In this document: positions 1 to 8,373 of the stretch, piece after piece
Numbering within the stretch: position 1 is the stretch's first letter
Layout of the letters: every line of letters begins with the position of its first letter
Made by a program: the position numbers and the translations under genes
Notes under the pieces: model-generated
What the model saw: the letters and a program-made list of their open reading frames with translations, nothing else
What the model was told of the DNA's origin: nothing
Databases searched by the model: none
From: Labrenzia sp. R4_2
Lineage (GTDB): Bacteria; Pseudomonadota; Alphaproteobacteria; Rhizobiales; Stappiaceae
Assembly: GCF_017743865.1 (NCBI RefSeq)
Contig: NZ_JAGHRJ010000003.1
Location: forward strand, 496,001-560,000
Length of the DNA: 64,000 bases
Direction of reading: 5' to 3'

Positions 1-15
1 CACATTCGTGTCTGC

Positions 16-41
16 AAAAAAATAGCCCCGCAAGGCGGGGC
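16..41 (-). terminator. Rho-independent terminator reading leftward
   Basis: On the minus strand a 7-bp GC stem (GCCCCGC / GCGGGGC, + strand 25-31 and 35-41, loop of 3) is followed by a run of seven T (the A-run at 16-22). It can only stop transcription coming from the right, yet the next 345 bases hold no obvious minus-strand gene apart from a 33-codon frame. See the small frame at 48-149. Confidence 0.7.
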
Positions 42-47
42 CACAAA

Positions 48-149
48 TCAAATCAAAAAAAGGACCAAAACAGTCATTTGCTTTAAACAAGAGCCTAAGT
101 ACTCAACTACTGTGACAAACAAATGACCCGGTGCATGCGGCTTTGGCAT
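48..149 (-). CDS. Candidate 33-residue small protein or sRNA body
   Basis: A minus-strand frame starts with ATG at 149 and ends with TGA at 48-50, seven bases before the stem of the leftward terminator. The product would be polar at its start (MPKPHAPG) and hydrophobic at its end (VLVLFLI). A purine-rich GCAGG touches the start codon, which is too close for a normal ribosome binding site. An AT-rich stretch (190-235) lies upstream and could hold a promoter. The placement just before a terminator is the only real support; the transcript could equally be a non-coding small RNA. No family is recognised. Confidence 0.2.
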   Translation of the reverse strand: MPKPHAPGHLFVTVVEYLGSCLKQMTVLVLFLI

Positions 150-386
150 CCTGCAGGTAAAGCAGGTTCAAAAGCTCTGTGTTAGGAATTTGATATTAAA
201 ATAAATATATGAAATAAAACATGAAAAATAATTTGAATGACGTTTAGGTCAATTTCCTCTTGCAAAGCAACATCGAAGCTGGGAGTGTAATGCCAAATTG
301 AAAGGCTCGGTCACCTTGTTAGCGCAGTTCGGAACACGAATTGCGCGGCATGACCGTGGAGAGCTTTCGGGTTTGGAGGAAATGTC

Positions 387-1553
387 ATGACTGCTGCAAT
401 GGTTGGGTGGGCACATCTGCCTTTCGGGAAACACTCTGACGAAACGGTTGAAAGCATGATCGTGAAAGCGGCGACGGACGCCATTCACGATGCGGGCATT
501 TCTCCTGAGGATGTCGACGAGATTGTTCTTGGTCACTTCAATGCCGGGTTTTCCGCGCAGGATTTCACCGCCGCTCTTGTCTTGCAGGCCAATCCCGCGC
601 TCCGGTTCACCCCGGCAACACGGGTTGAAAACGCCTGTGCGACCGGTTCCGCCGCTGTCCATCAGGGCGTCCGCGCGGTTTCGTCCGGTGCCGCGCGATT
701 TGTGCTCGTTGTCGGTGTGGAGCAAATGACGACCACGCCGGGGCCGGAAATCGGCAAAAACCTTCTGAAGGCGTCATACTTGAAAGAGGATGGCGACACA
801 CCGGCAGGATTTGCGGGAGTTTTCGGCAAGATCGCGGATTCCTACTTCCAGAAATACGGCGATCAGTCCGACGCTTTGGCAAAGATTGCTGCCAAGAACC
901 ACAAGAACGGTGTGGGCAACCCTTATGCGCAGATGCGCAAGGATTTGGGCTATGAGTTCTGCCGGGATGAGAGCGAGAAAAATCCGTTTGTGGCAGGCCC
1001 GCTGAAGCGGACCGATTGTTCGCTCGTCTCAGATGGCGCTGCGGCCATGGTCCTTACAGATCCGGCAACAGCGCTCGGCATGAAAAAGGCCGTTGCCTTC
1101 CGCGGTCTCGCCCATGTGCAGGACTTCCTGCCGATGTCGAAGCGCGACATCCTGAAATTCGAAGGTTGTTCAAAGGCTTGGGGCCAAGCACTCGGGGATG
1201 CGAACCTTGCCATTGACGATCTTTCATTTGTTGAGACACACGACTGCTTCACCATTGCCGAGTTGATCGAATACGAGGCGATGGGATTGACCAAAGAGGG
1301 CGAAGGCTCACGCGCTGTTCTTGAGGGCTGGACGGAAATGGACGGCAAATTGCCGGTCAACCCGTCCGGCGGTCTGAAGGCCAAAGGCCACCCGATTGGC
1401 GCTACGGGCGTTTCCATGCATGTTTTGACGGCCATGCAGCTGACCGGGACGGCTGGCGATATCCAAGTGAAAAACGCGGAACTCGGCGGGATCTTCAATA
1501 TGGGCGGCGCAGCTGTCGCCAACTATGTCTCGATCCTTCAGTCAATGAAATAA
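387..1553 (+). CDS. SCP2-type thiolase family protein (acetyl-CoA acetyltransferase-like)
   Basis: Thiolases make or cleave 3-oxoacyl-CoA with CoA. This 388-residue protein has the nucleophile Cys84 in the ENACATGS motif and the GHPIGATG motif with His335. The second catalytic Cys of classical thiolases, near the C terminus in a CxG motif, is absent: the C terminus reads IFNMGG. A Cys in the VETHDCF motif takes its place, which is the arrangement of the SCP2/SCP-x thiolase subfamily. The usual substrate could therefore be a branched or unusual acyl-CoA rather than acetoacetyl-CoA. The ATG at 387 has GGAGG 6 bases upstream. It is monocistronic, followed by a strong terminator. The substrate cannot be read from sequence. 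Confidence 0.85.
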   Translation: MTAAMVGWAHLPFGKHSDETVESMIVKAATDAIHDAGISPEDVDEIVLGHFNAGFSAQDFTAALVLQANPALRFTPATRVENACATGSAAVHQGVRAVSSGAARFVLVVGVEQMTTTPGPEIGKNLLKASYLKEDGDTPAGFAGVFGKIADSYFQKYGDQSDALAKIAAKNHKNGVGNPYAQMRKDLGYEFCRDESEKNPFVAGPLKRTDCSLVSDGAAAMVLTDPATALGMKKAVAFRGLAHVQDFLPMSKRDILKFEGCSKAWGQALGDANLAIDDLSFVETHDCFTIAELIEYEAMGLTKEGEGSRAVLEGWTEMDGKLPVNPSGGLKAKGHPIGATGVSMHVLTAMQLTGTAGDIQVKNAELGGIFNMGGAAVANYVSILQSMK

Positions 1554-1577
1554 GCCAAACATTTTTGTTGGACCGAA

Positions 1578-1608
1578 CAAGCCGGCTAAGCGCCGGCTTG
1601 TTTTGTTT
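1578..1608 (+). terminator. Rho-independent terminator after the thiolase gene
   Basis: Perfect 9-bp stem CAAGCCGGC / GCCGGCTTG (1578-1586 and 1592-1600) with a 5-base loop, then TTTTGTTT. It lies 25 bases after the stop codon. Confidence 0.9.
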
Positions 1609-1685
1609 CTACTAGGCGCATGCCCCGCCATGCTTTAGCCGAAGGCCCCCTTGCGTCGCCCTCGAACGCATGATTTGACCAACAC

Positions 1686-3140
1686 ATGAGAAAACCACAA
1701 AAAGGCGCGGTTGCCGCGGGTCATACCCTCACAGCGGAAGCTGGCGCAGAGATGCTGCGCGAAGGCGGAAGTGCCGTTGATGCCGCCATAGCCGCTTTGG
1801 CCATGGCCTGTGTTTGCGAACCGGTTCTTGCGTCTCCTGGTGGCGGCGGTTTTGCCATGATCCGGGACGGGAACACGGGAAAAACACAGCTCCTCGATTT
1901 CTTCACGCAAACGCCGCTTGAAAAGCGCGGTAACGCTGAGGATGGATTTCAGACGATCGAGGCTGATTTCGGACCGACCAAACAGATCTTCCATATTGGT
2001 CCGGCCACCGTGGCCGCGCCCGGATTTCTGGATGGTCTGGACGCGCTTGCAAAACGAGGTGCGCGCCTCACGCATCAAGAGCATTTTGCCCCTGCTATCG
2101 AGGTGGCCTCTTCCGGCTTCAAACTCACCGGGTACCAAGCGTATCTGTCCACCGTTGTTGCGCCCATCCTGATGGCAACCGAAGCTTCCCGCGCCTTGTT
2201 TGCGCCGGTAGGTCAGCTTCAAGTGGCAGGCGAAACCTTCGTCAATCCCGGGCTAGCCGAGGCGTTCCGGGTTCTAGGCAAAACCAAATGGCGAGACAGC
2301 GAGATAGCTGAGGCGCTGCTGGAAGAGCAGGCGGCCAATGGCCATCTTTCCGAGGCAGATCTATCGGCTTACCAGGTTGAAGAGCGGGAGCCGCTCTCTT
2401 TAAGAGTGGGCGAAGCGCGCGTGTTTTTGAACCCGCTTCCAGCTGCCAGCGGCACTTTGATCCAATATGCATTTCAACATCTTGAAGACTGTGCGCCAGT
2501 GTCTCTGGCAACTGCGTTGAACCTTGCAGATGAAGCTCGCGTCTCAGCGCGGGGTGATCTCAGCGCACTCTTGAAGCGCCCTTTGCGTCAGAACGGAACC
2601 ACACATATTTCGGCTGTCGATGCAGACGGGAATGCGTGTTCGGTGACGGTCTCCAACGGGACTGGAAGCGGTGAGATCGTCAACGGGTTCGGCTTCATGC
2701 TGAACAACATCCTGGGCGAGGAGGATGTGAACCCTGGAGGGTCCGTTGGGTGGCCGGTGAATACCCGCCCGGCCTCCATGATGTGCCCGACTGTTCTGGA
2801 GACGCCAGATGGGCGATTGATTGCGCTCGGCTCGGGCGGTTCCAGCCGCATCAGGTCGGCAATTTTCCAAGCCGTAGCGCGACTGAGTTTTGGTGGCGCG
2901 ACGCTTCTGCAAGCTGTTCAAATGCCACGTCTTCATATCGAGAACGGTCACCTGGATGTCGAAGCTGGATTGGAACAGCGTCAACTGGAAGACCTGATAG
3001 ACGCGTTTTCAGATCACCGCATTTGGGCGGAGCCAAACATGTTCTTCGGCGGCGTGCATGCGGTTCAAAAAACTGGAAGCGGCGAGTTTGAAGGCATTGG
3101 TGATCGCAGACGGGAAGGCGCCGCAGTTATAGTGAACTAA
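1686..3140 (+). CDS. Gamma-glutamyltransferase family Ntn hydrolase
   Basis: Members of this family hydrolyse or transfer gamma-glutamyl groups, or act on related amides, after self-cleavage into two subunits. The N-terminal Thr of the small subunit is the nucleophile. Here the cleavage motif NGTTHIS places that Thr at residue 305, and the GSGGSS-type oxyanion loop is seen later (LGSGGSSRIRSA). The N terminus has the typical GHTLTAEAGAEMLREGGSAVDAAIA block. At 484 residues it is about 100 shorter than periplasmic Ggt enzymes and has no signal peptide, so it is probably cytoplasmic. The substrate is unknown; peptides, glutathione or an acylase-like amide are possible. It stands alone between its neighbours. 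Confidence 0.85.
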   Translation: MRKPQKGAVAAGHTLTAEAGAEMLREGGSAVDAAIAALAMACVCEPVLASPGGGGFAMIRDGNTGKTQLLDFFTQTPLEKRGNAEDGFQTIEADFGPTKQIFHIGPATVAAPGFLDGLDALAKRGARLTHQEHFAPAIEVASSGFKLTGYQAYLSTVVAPILMATEASRALFAPVGQLQVAGETFVNPGLAEAFRVLGKTKWRDSEIAEALLEEQAANGHLSEADLSAYQVEEREPLSLRVGEARVFLNPLPAASGTLIQYAFQHLEDCAPVSLATALNLADEARVSARGDLSALLKRPLRQNGTTHISAVDADGNACSVTVSNGTGSGEIVNGFGFMLNNILGEEDVNPGGSVGWPVNTRPASMMCPTVLETPDGRLIALGSGGSSRIRSAIFQAVARLSFGGATLLQAVQMPRLHIENGHLDVEAGLEQRQLEDLIDAFSDHRIWAEPNMFFGGVHAVQKTGSGEFEGIGDRRREGAAVIVN

Positions 3141-3201
3141 ACGGCAGTCCAAACGCCCAAGGGCCTTAAATTTTCTGACCCTTGGGTGCAATTGGTCGCT
3201 G

Positions 3202-3696
3202 TTACTGAATGGCCGCCATGGCGCGGCTGAAACCGGTCAGCGGAACGTCGATCTTCTGGCGCTGATTGGCTGAAGCGGCAAAGTCGATTTGCAGCTGCGC
3301 TCCGGCCTTCATCGCTTCAATCATGGCATCGGTTGCCGGGGCGCTGATATAGCAGCCGCGCTGATCGCATGTGCTGATGGTCATGTCGCCAATCTGCGTG
3401 CCATCAACGGTTAGTTTCACTTTGCCAGGTAGGTAAAATCCGAGCGGAGCCTGCATCTGGAAGACTGGCGCGGCGTTGTTTCCCGGATAGATGATATCTA
3501 CCTTGAACAGAAGCTGACCGCTTTCCTTCACGCGAAGGCTCTGGCTGGCCTCGCACGTCAAAGCTTCTGCAGACCGGGAAGCACCTGCACATCTTGTTTG
3601 CCAGAGTTCGCTCTGTTCAGCCTGCTGGGCTTGGACTGGCGTTCCCTGAAGAAACATGACGGTGAGGGCCGCGGTAAGTGAAAGCGAAAAGCGCAT
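3202..3696 (-). CDS. Invasion-associated locus B (IalB) family secreted protein
   Basis: IalB-family proteins are small exported proteins widespread in Rhizobiales, named after a Bartonella factor; their biochemical role is unclear. The ATG at 3696 gives a clean signal peptide (MRFSLSLTAALTVMFLQGTPVQAQ), so the longer frame starting at 3741 is not preferred. The mature part (about 140 residues) holds four Cys: two early (residues about 36 and 48) and two in the TCDQRGCYIS motif typical of the family. It is convergent with the preceding Ntn hydrolase gene; a weak inverted repeat (3155-3187) lies between them. Confidence 0.8.
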   Translation of the reverse strand: MRFSLSLTAALTVMFLQGTPVQAQQAEQSELWQTRCAGASRSAEALTCEASQSLRVKESGQLLFKVDIIYPGNNAAPVFQMQAPLGFYLPGKVKLTVDGTQIGDMTISTCDQRGCYISAPATDAMIEAMKAGAQLQIDFAASANQRQKIDVPLTGFSRAMAAIQ

Positions 3697-4099
3697 GATG
3701 TGACTCACAGATTGGCGATTGGTTGGTCTTGGGAGAAGCAAACCGGGAAGTGCGGCGGGCTGAAACTGGCAGCCTCACTTGACCCTATAACTCGTTTTTT
3801 CGACTCATTTGTTAGCCCGAAACGGGTGTCAATTCCTAGCCCTGACTTTGGAATTTCCGGTTGTCACAATGGACCGGGTGTCCGTTGGATTTGAAAGGTA
3901 GTCGAGCTTTCTGTGGTTAGGAGAGGCCCTCGCCGCGATCGGCGTATAGGGACCAGCAAATGAACGCATGCATCGCCGAAGCGGCAAATCAGGAAAATCT
4001 TTTCCGCAATCTCCTCTGGCTTTGAAATCCCGTACCCGGCACTTCTCTGCGCCACCGCTTACATTCAGGTCATCAAATTGGGATTGGAGACCCTTGCTG
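3697..4099. other. Divergent spacer between ialB-like gene and cysG
   Basis: 403 bases with no intact gene. It must hold both promoters. A minus-strand stretch at about 3940-4045 encodes SKPEEIAEKIFLI, which resembles the C-terminal KPEEIA helix of short-chain dehydrogenases, but the frame is not continued, so it may be a decayed remnant or chance. A frame open from 3968 runs into cysG but lacks conserved sequence before residue 45. I see no convincing riboswitch or operator. Confidence 0.4.
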
Positions 4100-5563
4100 A
4101 TGGCAAGCCGCAGATCACAGACAGAAAAAGCACGCAAAAAGCCGGAAGACCGGCTGGATGTCTTCCCGGCCTTCATGAAGGTCGCAGGCAGGCGTGTTGT
4201 CGTTGTCGGACACGGCGGCGAAGCTGCAGCCAAGGTGCGCCTTCTGGGCGAAACCAATGCGGAAATCGTTGTGGTCGGACAGGAGATAGATCACGAACTG
4301 CAATCCGCCGTCGATTTGTTCTCCGCGACCCATATCGCCGAAGACTTCAAGCCAAGACATCTGACCGATGCCGCCATGGTTTTCTCTGCAAGGGAAGACT
4401 GGGATCTGGACAAGGCGGTCATTGATGCGGCCCGGATCATAGGCGTACCGGCGAACGCGGTCGATAAGCCTGAAATCTGCGATTTTTACACCGGCGCACT
4501 CGTCAATCGGGCGCCGATTGCCGTGGCGATCACATCTACCGGCGTCGGACCGGTTCTGGCGCGCCATATCCGCGCCCGTATCGAAGGCATGCTGCCGCGG
4601 TCGACCGGCGCGCTTGCAAGGCTCGCCGAGAGTTTCCGTGATGCGGCGTCAAAAGTCATTTCGGATGGCAACCTGCGACGGAATTTCTGGGCCCGGTTTT
4701 TCTCCGGCTCAGTCGCAACCAATCTTTATGCGGGTAGGGCAGATGTTGCGCGTGCCGAAGCGCAGCGCCTGTTGAACAGCATGGCCGATGAGCCGGGGTT
4801 TGTGTGGCTGGTGGGGGCCGGGCCTGGAGCTGAGGATCTTCTCACGCTTCGGGCTCAGCGCCTCCTGCAGGAAGCCGACGTCATCGTACATGACGCCCTC
4901 GTTCCGGCCGATGTGGTGGCGATGGGGCGCCGGGATGCCGAACGGATTTCCGTCGGCAAGCGCAAGGGCGCCCACTCCGTGCCGCAATCCGAAATCTGCG
5001 ATTTGCTGGTGAAACTCGGATCGGAAGGCCTCAAGGTTGTCCGTCTGAAAGCCGGGGATCCGATGATCTTCGGTCGGGCGGCAGAAGAAATGGAGGCGCT
5101 CCGCGCCGGCGGGATCGGCTTTGAAATCGTTCCTGGTGTGACAGCAGCCTTTGCCGCCGCAGCCTCGGCGCAGATCCCGCTGACATTGCGCGGTGTGGCC
5201 TCCAACCTGGTCTTTGCCACAGGTCATAATGCGAAGTCGGAGACACTGCCCGACTGGGCAGGTCTGGCGCTGAAGGGCGCAACCGTTGCCGTCTACATGG
5301 GGCGGACCGTTGCAGTGTCCGTCGCGGACCGTCTCATCGGCGCCGGCATGACCCCATCCACCCCCGTCGCGGTCATCGAGAATGCAGGGCATCCCGATGA
5401 ACGTCAGTTTGCCGGCGATCTGTCAGAGCTTGCGGTCCTGTCGAACCGCGCTGAGATCGATGGCCCGGTTTTGATCGTGATTGGCGAGGCCGTCGGCCAT
5501 GCCGCCCTTGAACAGGCCGAACCGCTAGCGCCGCAGTTTGTGCGCGCTGTTGCTGCGGCTTGA
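4100..5563 (+). CDS. cysG: Siroheme synthase CysG (bifunctional)
   Basis: CysG makes siroheme, the cofactor of sulfite reductase, from uroporphyrinogen III. The N-terminal part (about 1-205) is the precorrin-2 dehydrogenase/ferrochelatase with the nucleotide-binding VVVVGHGGEAAAK motif near residue 25. The C-terminal part (about 230-487) is the SAM-dependent uroporphyrinogen C-methyltransferase with VGAGPGAEDLLTLRA near residue 234 and RLKAGDPMIFGR. The start ATG at 4100 is chosen because it has GGAGA 9 bases upstream and family similarity begins there. It is the first gene of the sulfur operon; the next gene starts 12 bases downstream. Length 487 residues, usual for fused CysG. Confidence 0.93.
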   Translation: MASRRSQTEKARKKPEDRLDVFPAFMKVAGRRVVVVGHGGEAAAKVRLLGETNAEIVVVGQEIDHELQSAVDLFSATHIAEDFKPRHLTDAAMVFSAREDWDLDKAVIDAARIIGVPANAVDKPEICDFYTGALVNRAPIAVAITSTGVGPVLARHIRARIEGMLPRSTGALARLAESFRDAASKVISDGNLRRNFWARFFSGSVATNLYAGRADVARAEAQRLLNSMADEPGFVWLVGAGPGAEDLLTLRAQRLLQEADVIVHDALVPADVVAMGRRDAERISVGKRKGAHSVPQSEICDLLVKLGSEGLKVVRLKAGDPMIFGRAAEEMEALRAGGIGFEIVPGVTAAFAAAASAQIPLTLRGVASNLVFATGHNAKSETLPDWAGLALKGATVAVYMGRTVAVSVADRLIGAGMTPSTPVAVIENAGHPDERQFAGDLSELAVLSNRAEIDGPVLIVIGEAVGHAALEQAEPLAPQFVRAVAAA

Positions 5564-5575
5564 GGAGAGAAGTTT

Positions 5576-5875
5576 ATGAAAGTCATTACAGCCAATCGCC
5601 TTCTGGATGGCGATGTCGTCTGGCTCGGTGAAAACGATGTTTGGGTCGAGCGTGTCACGCTGGCTCGAACCTTTGACGGCAAGGATGCTGTTGCCGAGGG
5701 GCTTTCCATTGGCGCAGCGGCAGAAAAAGACCAGAAGGTCGTCGGCGTCTACGAGATGGATGTGACCATTGAAGACGGCGTCATTGTGCCCGTGCGCTTG
5801 CGCGAACGTATCCGGGCGAAAGGTCCAACAACCCATCCCCAATTCGGAAAACAGGCTCAGGCCGTTTCCGCCTGA
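5576..5875 (+). CDS. DUF2849 protein of the sulfite reductase operon
   Basis: A 99-residue protein beginning MKVITANRLLDGDVVWLG, recognised as the DUF2849 family. Such genes regularly lie between cysG and cysI in alphaproteobacteria. No catalytic motif or membrane segment is seen. By position it should help in sulfite reduction, perhaps as a small partner of the reductase, but that is inference. A GAGGAGAG ribosome binding site precedes the ATG; it lies 12 bases after cysG. Confidence 0.85.
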   Translation: MKVITANRLLDGDVVWLGENDVWVERVTLARTFDGKDAVAEGLSIGAAAEKDQKVVGVYEMDVTIEDGVIVPVRLRERIRAKGPTTHPQFGKQAQAVSA

Positions 5876-5931
5876 CATGAGCACACGCGGCGGGCAGCGC
5901 CAGATCGAGCAGCGCCCGGCAGGAGAGACAG

Positions 5932-7590
5932 ATGTACCGTTACGATGAATTTGACGCGAGTTTCGTCAACCAGCGCACCGAACAATTCAAGGACCAGGTG
6001 CGCCGCCGCATGGCCGGTGAATTGTCCGAGGACGAGTTCAAGCCGCTGCGCCTGATGAATGGCCTTTACCTGCAGCTTCATGCCTACATGCTGCGTGTTG
6101 CCATTCCCTATGGCACGCTGAACGGTCGGCAGATGCGCAAGCTGGCGCATATTGCCCGGACCTATGACAAGGGCTATGGCCACTTCACCACACGCCAAAA
6201 CATCCAGTTCAATTGGCCGAAACTTGAGGACACTCCGAAAATCCTCGAAGAGCTGGCGGAAGTGGAGATGCACGCCATTCAGACCTCCGGCAACTGCATC
6301 CGCAACGTGACGGCCGACCATTTCGCCGGTGCTGCGGCCGACGAAATCGCGGATCCACGTCCCTATGCGGAGATCTTGCGTCAGTGGTCCTCGCTCCATC
6401 CGGAGTTTTCGTTTCTGCCGCGTAAGTTCAAGATCGCGATCACCGGCGCACCGAATGACCGGGCTGCCGTTCAGGTACATGACATCGGTCTGCAGCTGAC
6501 CCGCAATGAGGCCGGTGAGATCGGCTTTGAGGTGTTTGTTGGCGGCGGCCTCGGCCGGACACCGATGATCGGCCGCAAGGTCCGCGACTTCCTTCCCGAA
6601 GAAGACCTGCTTGCCTATTCCGAGGCAATCCTGCGCGTTTACAACCGCTACGGCCGCCGGGACAACAAGTACAAGGCGCGGATCAAGATCCTTGTGCATG
6701 AAACCGGCCTGGAAGACCTGAAGGCAGATATCGAAGGCGAATTTGAAAAGATTCGCTACGGTGTTCTTCGTCTGCCGGACGAAGAAGTGCGCCGGATCGA
6801 AGCTTACTTTGCGCCCCCTCCGCTTGAGGTCGGGTCAGACATCTCGGCCAAAGTCGAAGTGCGCCGTGAGACGGACGCTGCTTTTGCACAGTTCCTTGCC
6901 CACAATCTCAATCCGCACCGCGTACCGGGCTACACATCCGTGACCCTGTCTATGAAGCCGATCGGCGGTATCCCGGGCGATGCATCCGATGCGCAGATGG
7001 ATGTGATTGCGGATCTTGCCGAACGGTATGGACAGGATGAAATCCGGATCTCCCATGAGCAGAACGTAATCCTGCCGCATGTGAAACTGGATGACCTTCC
7101 GGCTCTGTTCGACCAGTTGGTCGCAGCGGACATTGCCGAAGGCAACGCCGGGCTGATCACCGACATCATTGCCTGCCCGGGCATGGATTACTGCGCGCTT
7201 GCAACGGCACGCTCAATCCCTGTGGCTCAACGGATTTCCGAACGCTTCGGTACAGCTGAGCGTCAGGCCGAAATCGGTGAGCTGAAGATCAAGATTTCAG
7301 GCTGCATCAACGCCTGTGGGCACCACCATGTTGGTCACATCGGCATTCTCGGTCTGGAGAAAAAGGGCGAGGAATTCTACCAGGTGACGCTGGGTGGCTC
7401 GGCCAACGAAAACGCATCGATCGGCGAAATCGTCGGGCGCGGGTTCTCCTCTGAAGAAGTCGTCGACGCGATTGAGACACTGGTCGACACCTATCTTGGA
7501 CTTCGGTCCGGCAAGGACGAAACCTTCCTGGATGCGTACCGCCGGGTCGGGGAGGCGCCGTTTAAGGAGGCCCTTTATGGCGCTGCATGA
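5932..7590 (+). CDS. cysI: Sulfite (nitrite/sulfite) reductase hemoprotein CysI
   Basis: It reduces sulfite to sulfide with six electrons, using siroheme and a 4Fe-4S cluster. The cluster ligands are visible as Cys415 and Cys421 (CPGMDYC) and Cys458 and Cys462 (CINAC). Two ferredoxin-like half-domains and the siroheme-binding lobes fill the 552 residues, the usual length. No flavoprotein CysJ gene follows, so the electron donor is probably ferredoxin or encoded elsewhere. The operon context with cysG and cysH argues for sulfite rather than nitrite as substrate. The end overlaps cysH by 14 bases. Confidence 0.92.
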   Translation: MYRYDEFDASFVNQRTEQFKDQVRRRMAGELSEDEFKPLRLMNGLYLQLHAYMLRVAIPYGTLNGRQMRKLAHIARTYDKGYGHFTTRQNIQFNWPKLEDTPKILEELAEVEMHAIQTSGNCIRNVTADHFAGAAADEIADPRPYAEILRQWSSLHPEFSFLPRKFKIAITGAPNDRAAVQVHDIGLQLTRNEAGEIGFEVFVGGGLGRTPMIGRKVRDFLPEEDLLAYSEAILRVYNRYGRRDNKYKARIKILVHETGLEDLKADIEGEFEKIRYGVLRLPDEEVRRIEAYFAPPPLEVGSDISAKVEVRRETDAAFAQFLAHNLNPHRVPGYTSVTLSMKPIGGIPGDASDAQMDVIADLAERYGQDEIRISHEQNVILPHVKLDDLPALFDQLVAADIAEGNAGLITDIIACPGMDYCALATARSIPVAQRISERFGTAERQAEIGELKIKISGCINACGHHHVGHIGILGLEKKGEEFYQVTLGGSANENASIGEIVGRGFSSEEVVDAIETLVDTYLGLRSGKDETFLDAYRRVGEAPFKEALYGAA

Positions 7591-8338
7591 GACCTTCAGC
7601 CTCGGTGTTGATCCGGAACTCGGACTTCAGGCGGAAATTGCCGCGCTGAACGCCCAGTTCGAGGATGCCGTTGCGCAGGACATTCTCCAGGCGTCCATAC
7701 GGCACCAATTCGCTGGGGAAATCGCCATGGTGTCCAGCTTTGGCGCAGACTCTGCAGTGCTGTTGCATATGGTTTCGCAGGTGGATCCATCCACGCCGGT
7801 ATTGTTCGTCGATACGGTGAAGCTGTTTCCGGCAACAATCCTTTACCGGGATGAGTTGGTTGCCAAGCTTGGCCTCACCGATGTGCGGACGTTCAAGCCA
7901 TCCAAGGATGACCTTGCCGAAAAAGACCCTGCCGGCATGCTCTGGATGAGCGATACGGATGCATGTTGCCACGTTCGCAAGGTGGTGCCGCTCGAACGCG
8001 CATTGAATGGTTTTGAAGCCTGGATTTCGGGGCGGAAACGCCATCAGAGCTCGACACGGTCTGAGCTGGATGTCTTCGAGATCGATGCCGGGCGGGTCAA
8101 GATCAATCCGCTCGCCGACTGGTCTGCGGCTGACATCCTGGACTATGCAAAGAGCCACGACCTGCCGCCGCACCCGCTTGTCGCCGAAGGCTATCCGTCC
8201 ATCGGTTGCTTGCCCTGCACAAGCAAGGTGGCGCCGGGCGAAGATCCACGCGCGGGCCGCTGGCGCGGTCAGGACAAGACAGAGTGCGGCATTCATTGGC
8301 CGACCCATGGCAAGGAAATTGACGGCAGCGGCATTTGA
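7577..8338 (+). CDS. cysH: Adenylylsulfate/phosphoadenylylsulfate reductase CysH
   Basis: It reduces APS or PAPS to sulfite, feeding CysI. The 253-residue protein has a nucleotide-binding SSFGADSAVLLH motif and the C-terminal ECGIH motif that carries the catalytic Cys. Two cluster pairs are present, Cys130-Cys131 and Cys211-x-x-Cys214. This CC...CxxC set binds a 4Fe-4S cluster and marks enzymes that use APS, so the substrate is probably APS. The ATG at 7577 has AAGGAGG 6 bases upstream and lies inside the end of cysI, implying translational coupling. The frame can be read farther upstream, but that part overlaps cysI and is not conserved. Confidence 0.92.
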   Translation: MALHETFSLGVDPELGLQAEIAALNAQFEDAVAQDILQASIRHQFAGEIAMVSSFGADSAVLLHMVSQVDPSTPVLFVDTVKLFPATILYRDELVAKLGLTDVRTFKPSKDDLAEKDPAGMLWMSDTDACCHVRKVVPLERALNGFEAWISGRKRHQSSTRSELDVFEIDAGRVKINPLADWSAADILDYAKSHDLPPHPLVAEGYPSIGCLPCTSKVAPGEDPRAGRWRGQDKTECGIHWPTHGKEIDGSGI

Positions 8339-8373
8339 GCTGCATCGCTGAGAGAGTTTGAGGACGCTTAGAA

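Larger units (their letters stand above)
1..386. other. Leader region before the thiolase gene
   Basis: 386 bases without a conventional gene. It holds the leftward terminator (16-41), the small minus-strand frame (48-149), an AT-rich block at about 186-240 that could serve promoters in both directions, and the leader of the thiolase gene with a GGAGG ribosome binding site at 376-380. Nothing else is seen. Confidence 0.5.

Noticed and set aside
249..725. Minus-strand frame opposite the start of the thiolase gene
   Set aside because: It overlaps the conserved thiolase N terminus and its sequence has no known motif.
3155..3187. Inverted repeat GCCCAAGGG / CCCTTGGGT between the Ntn hydrolase and IalB genes as a terminator
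   Set aside because: The loop is 15 bases and no T-run follows on either strand, so it was not called a terminator.
5857..6699. 280-codon minus-strand frame opposite cysI
   Set aside because: cysI is certain from its four cluster cysteines; the antisense frame has no family features.
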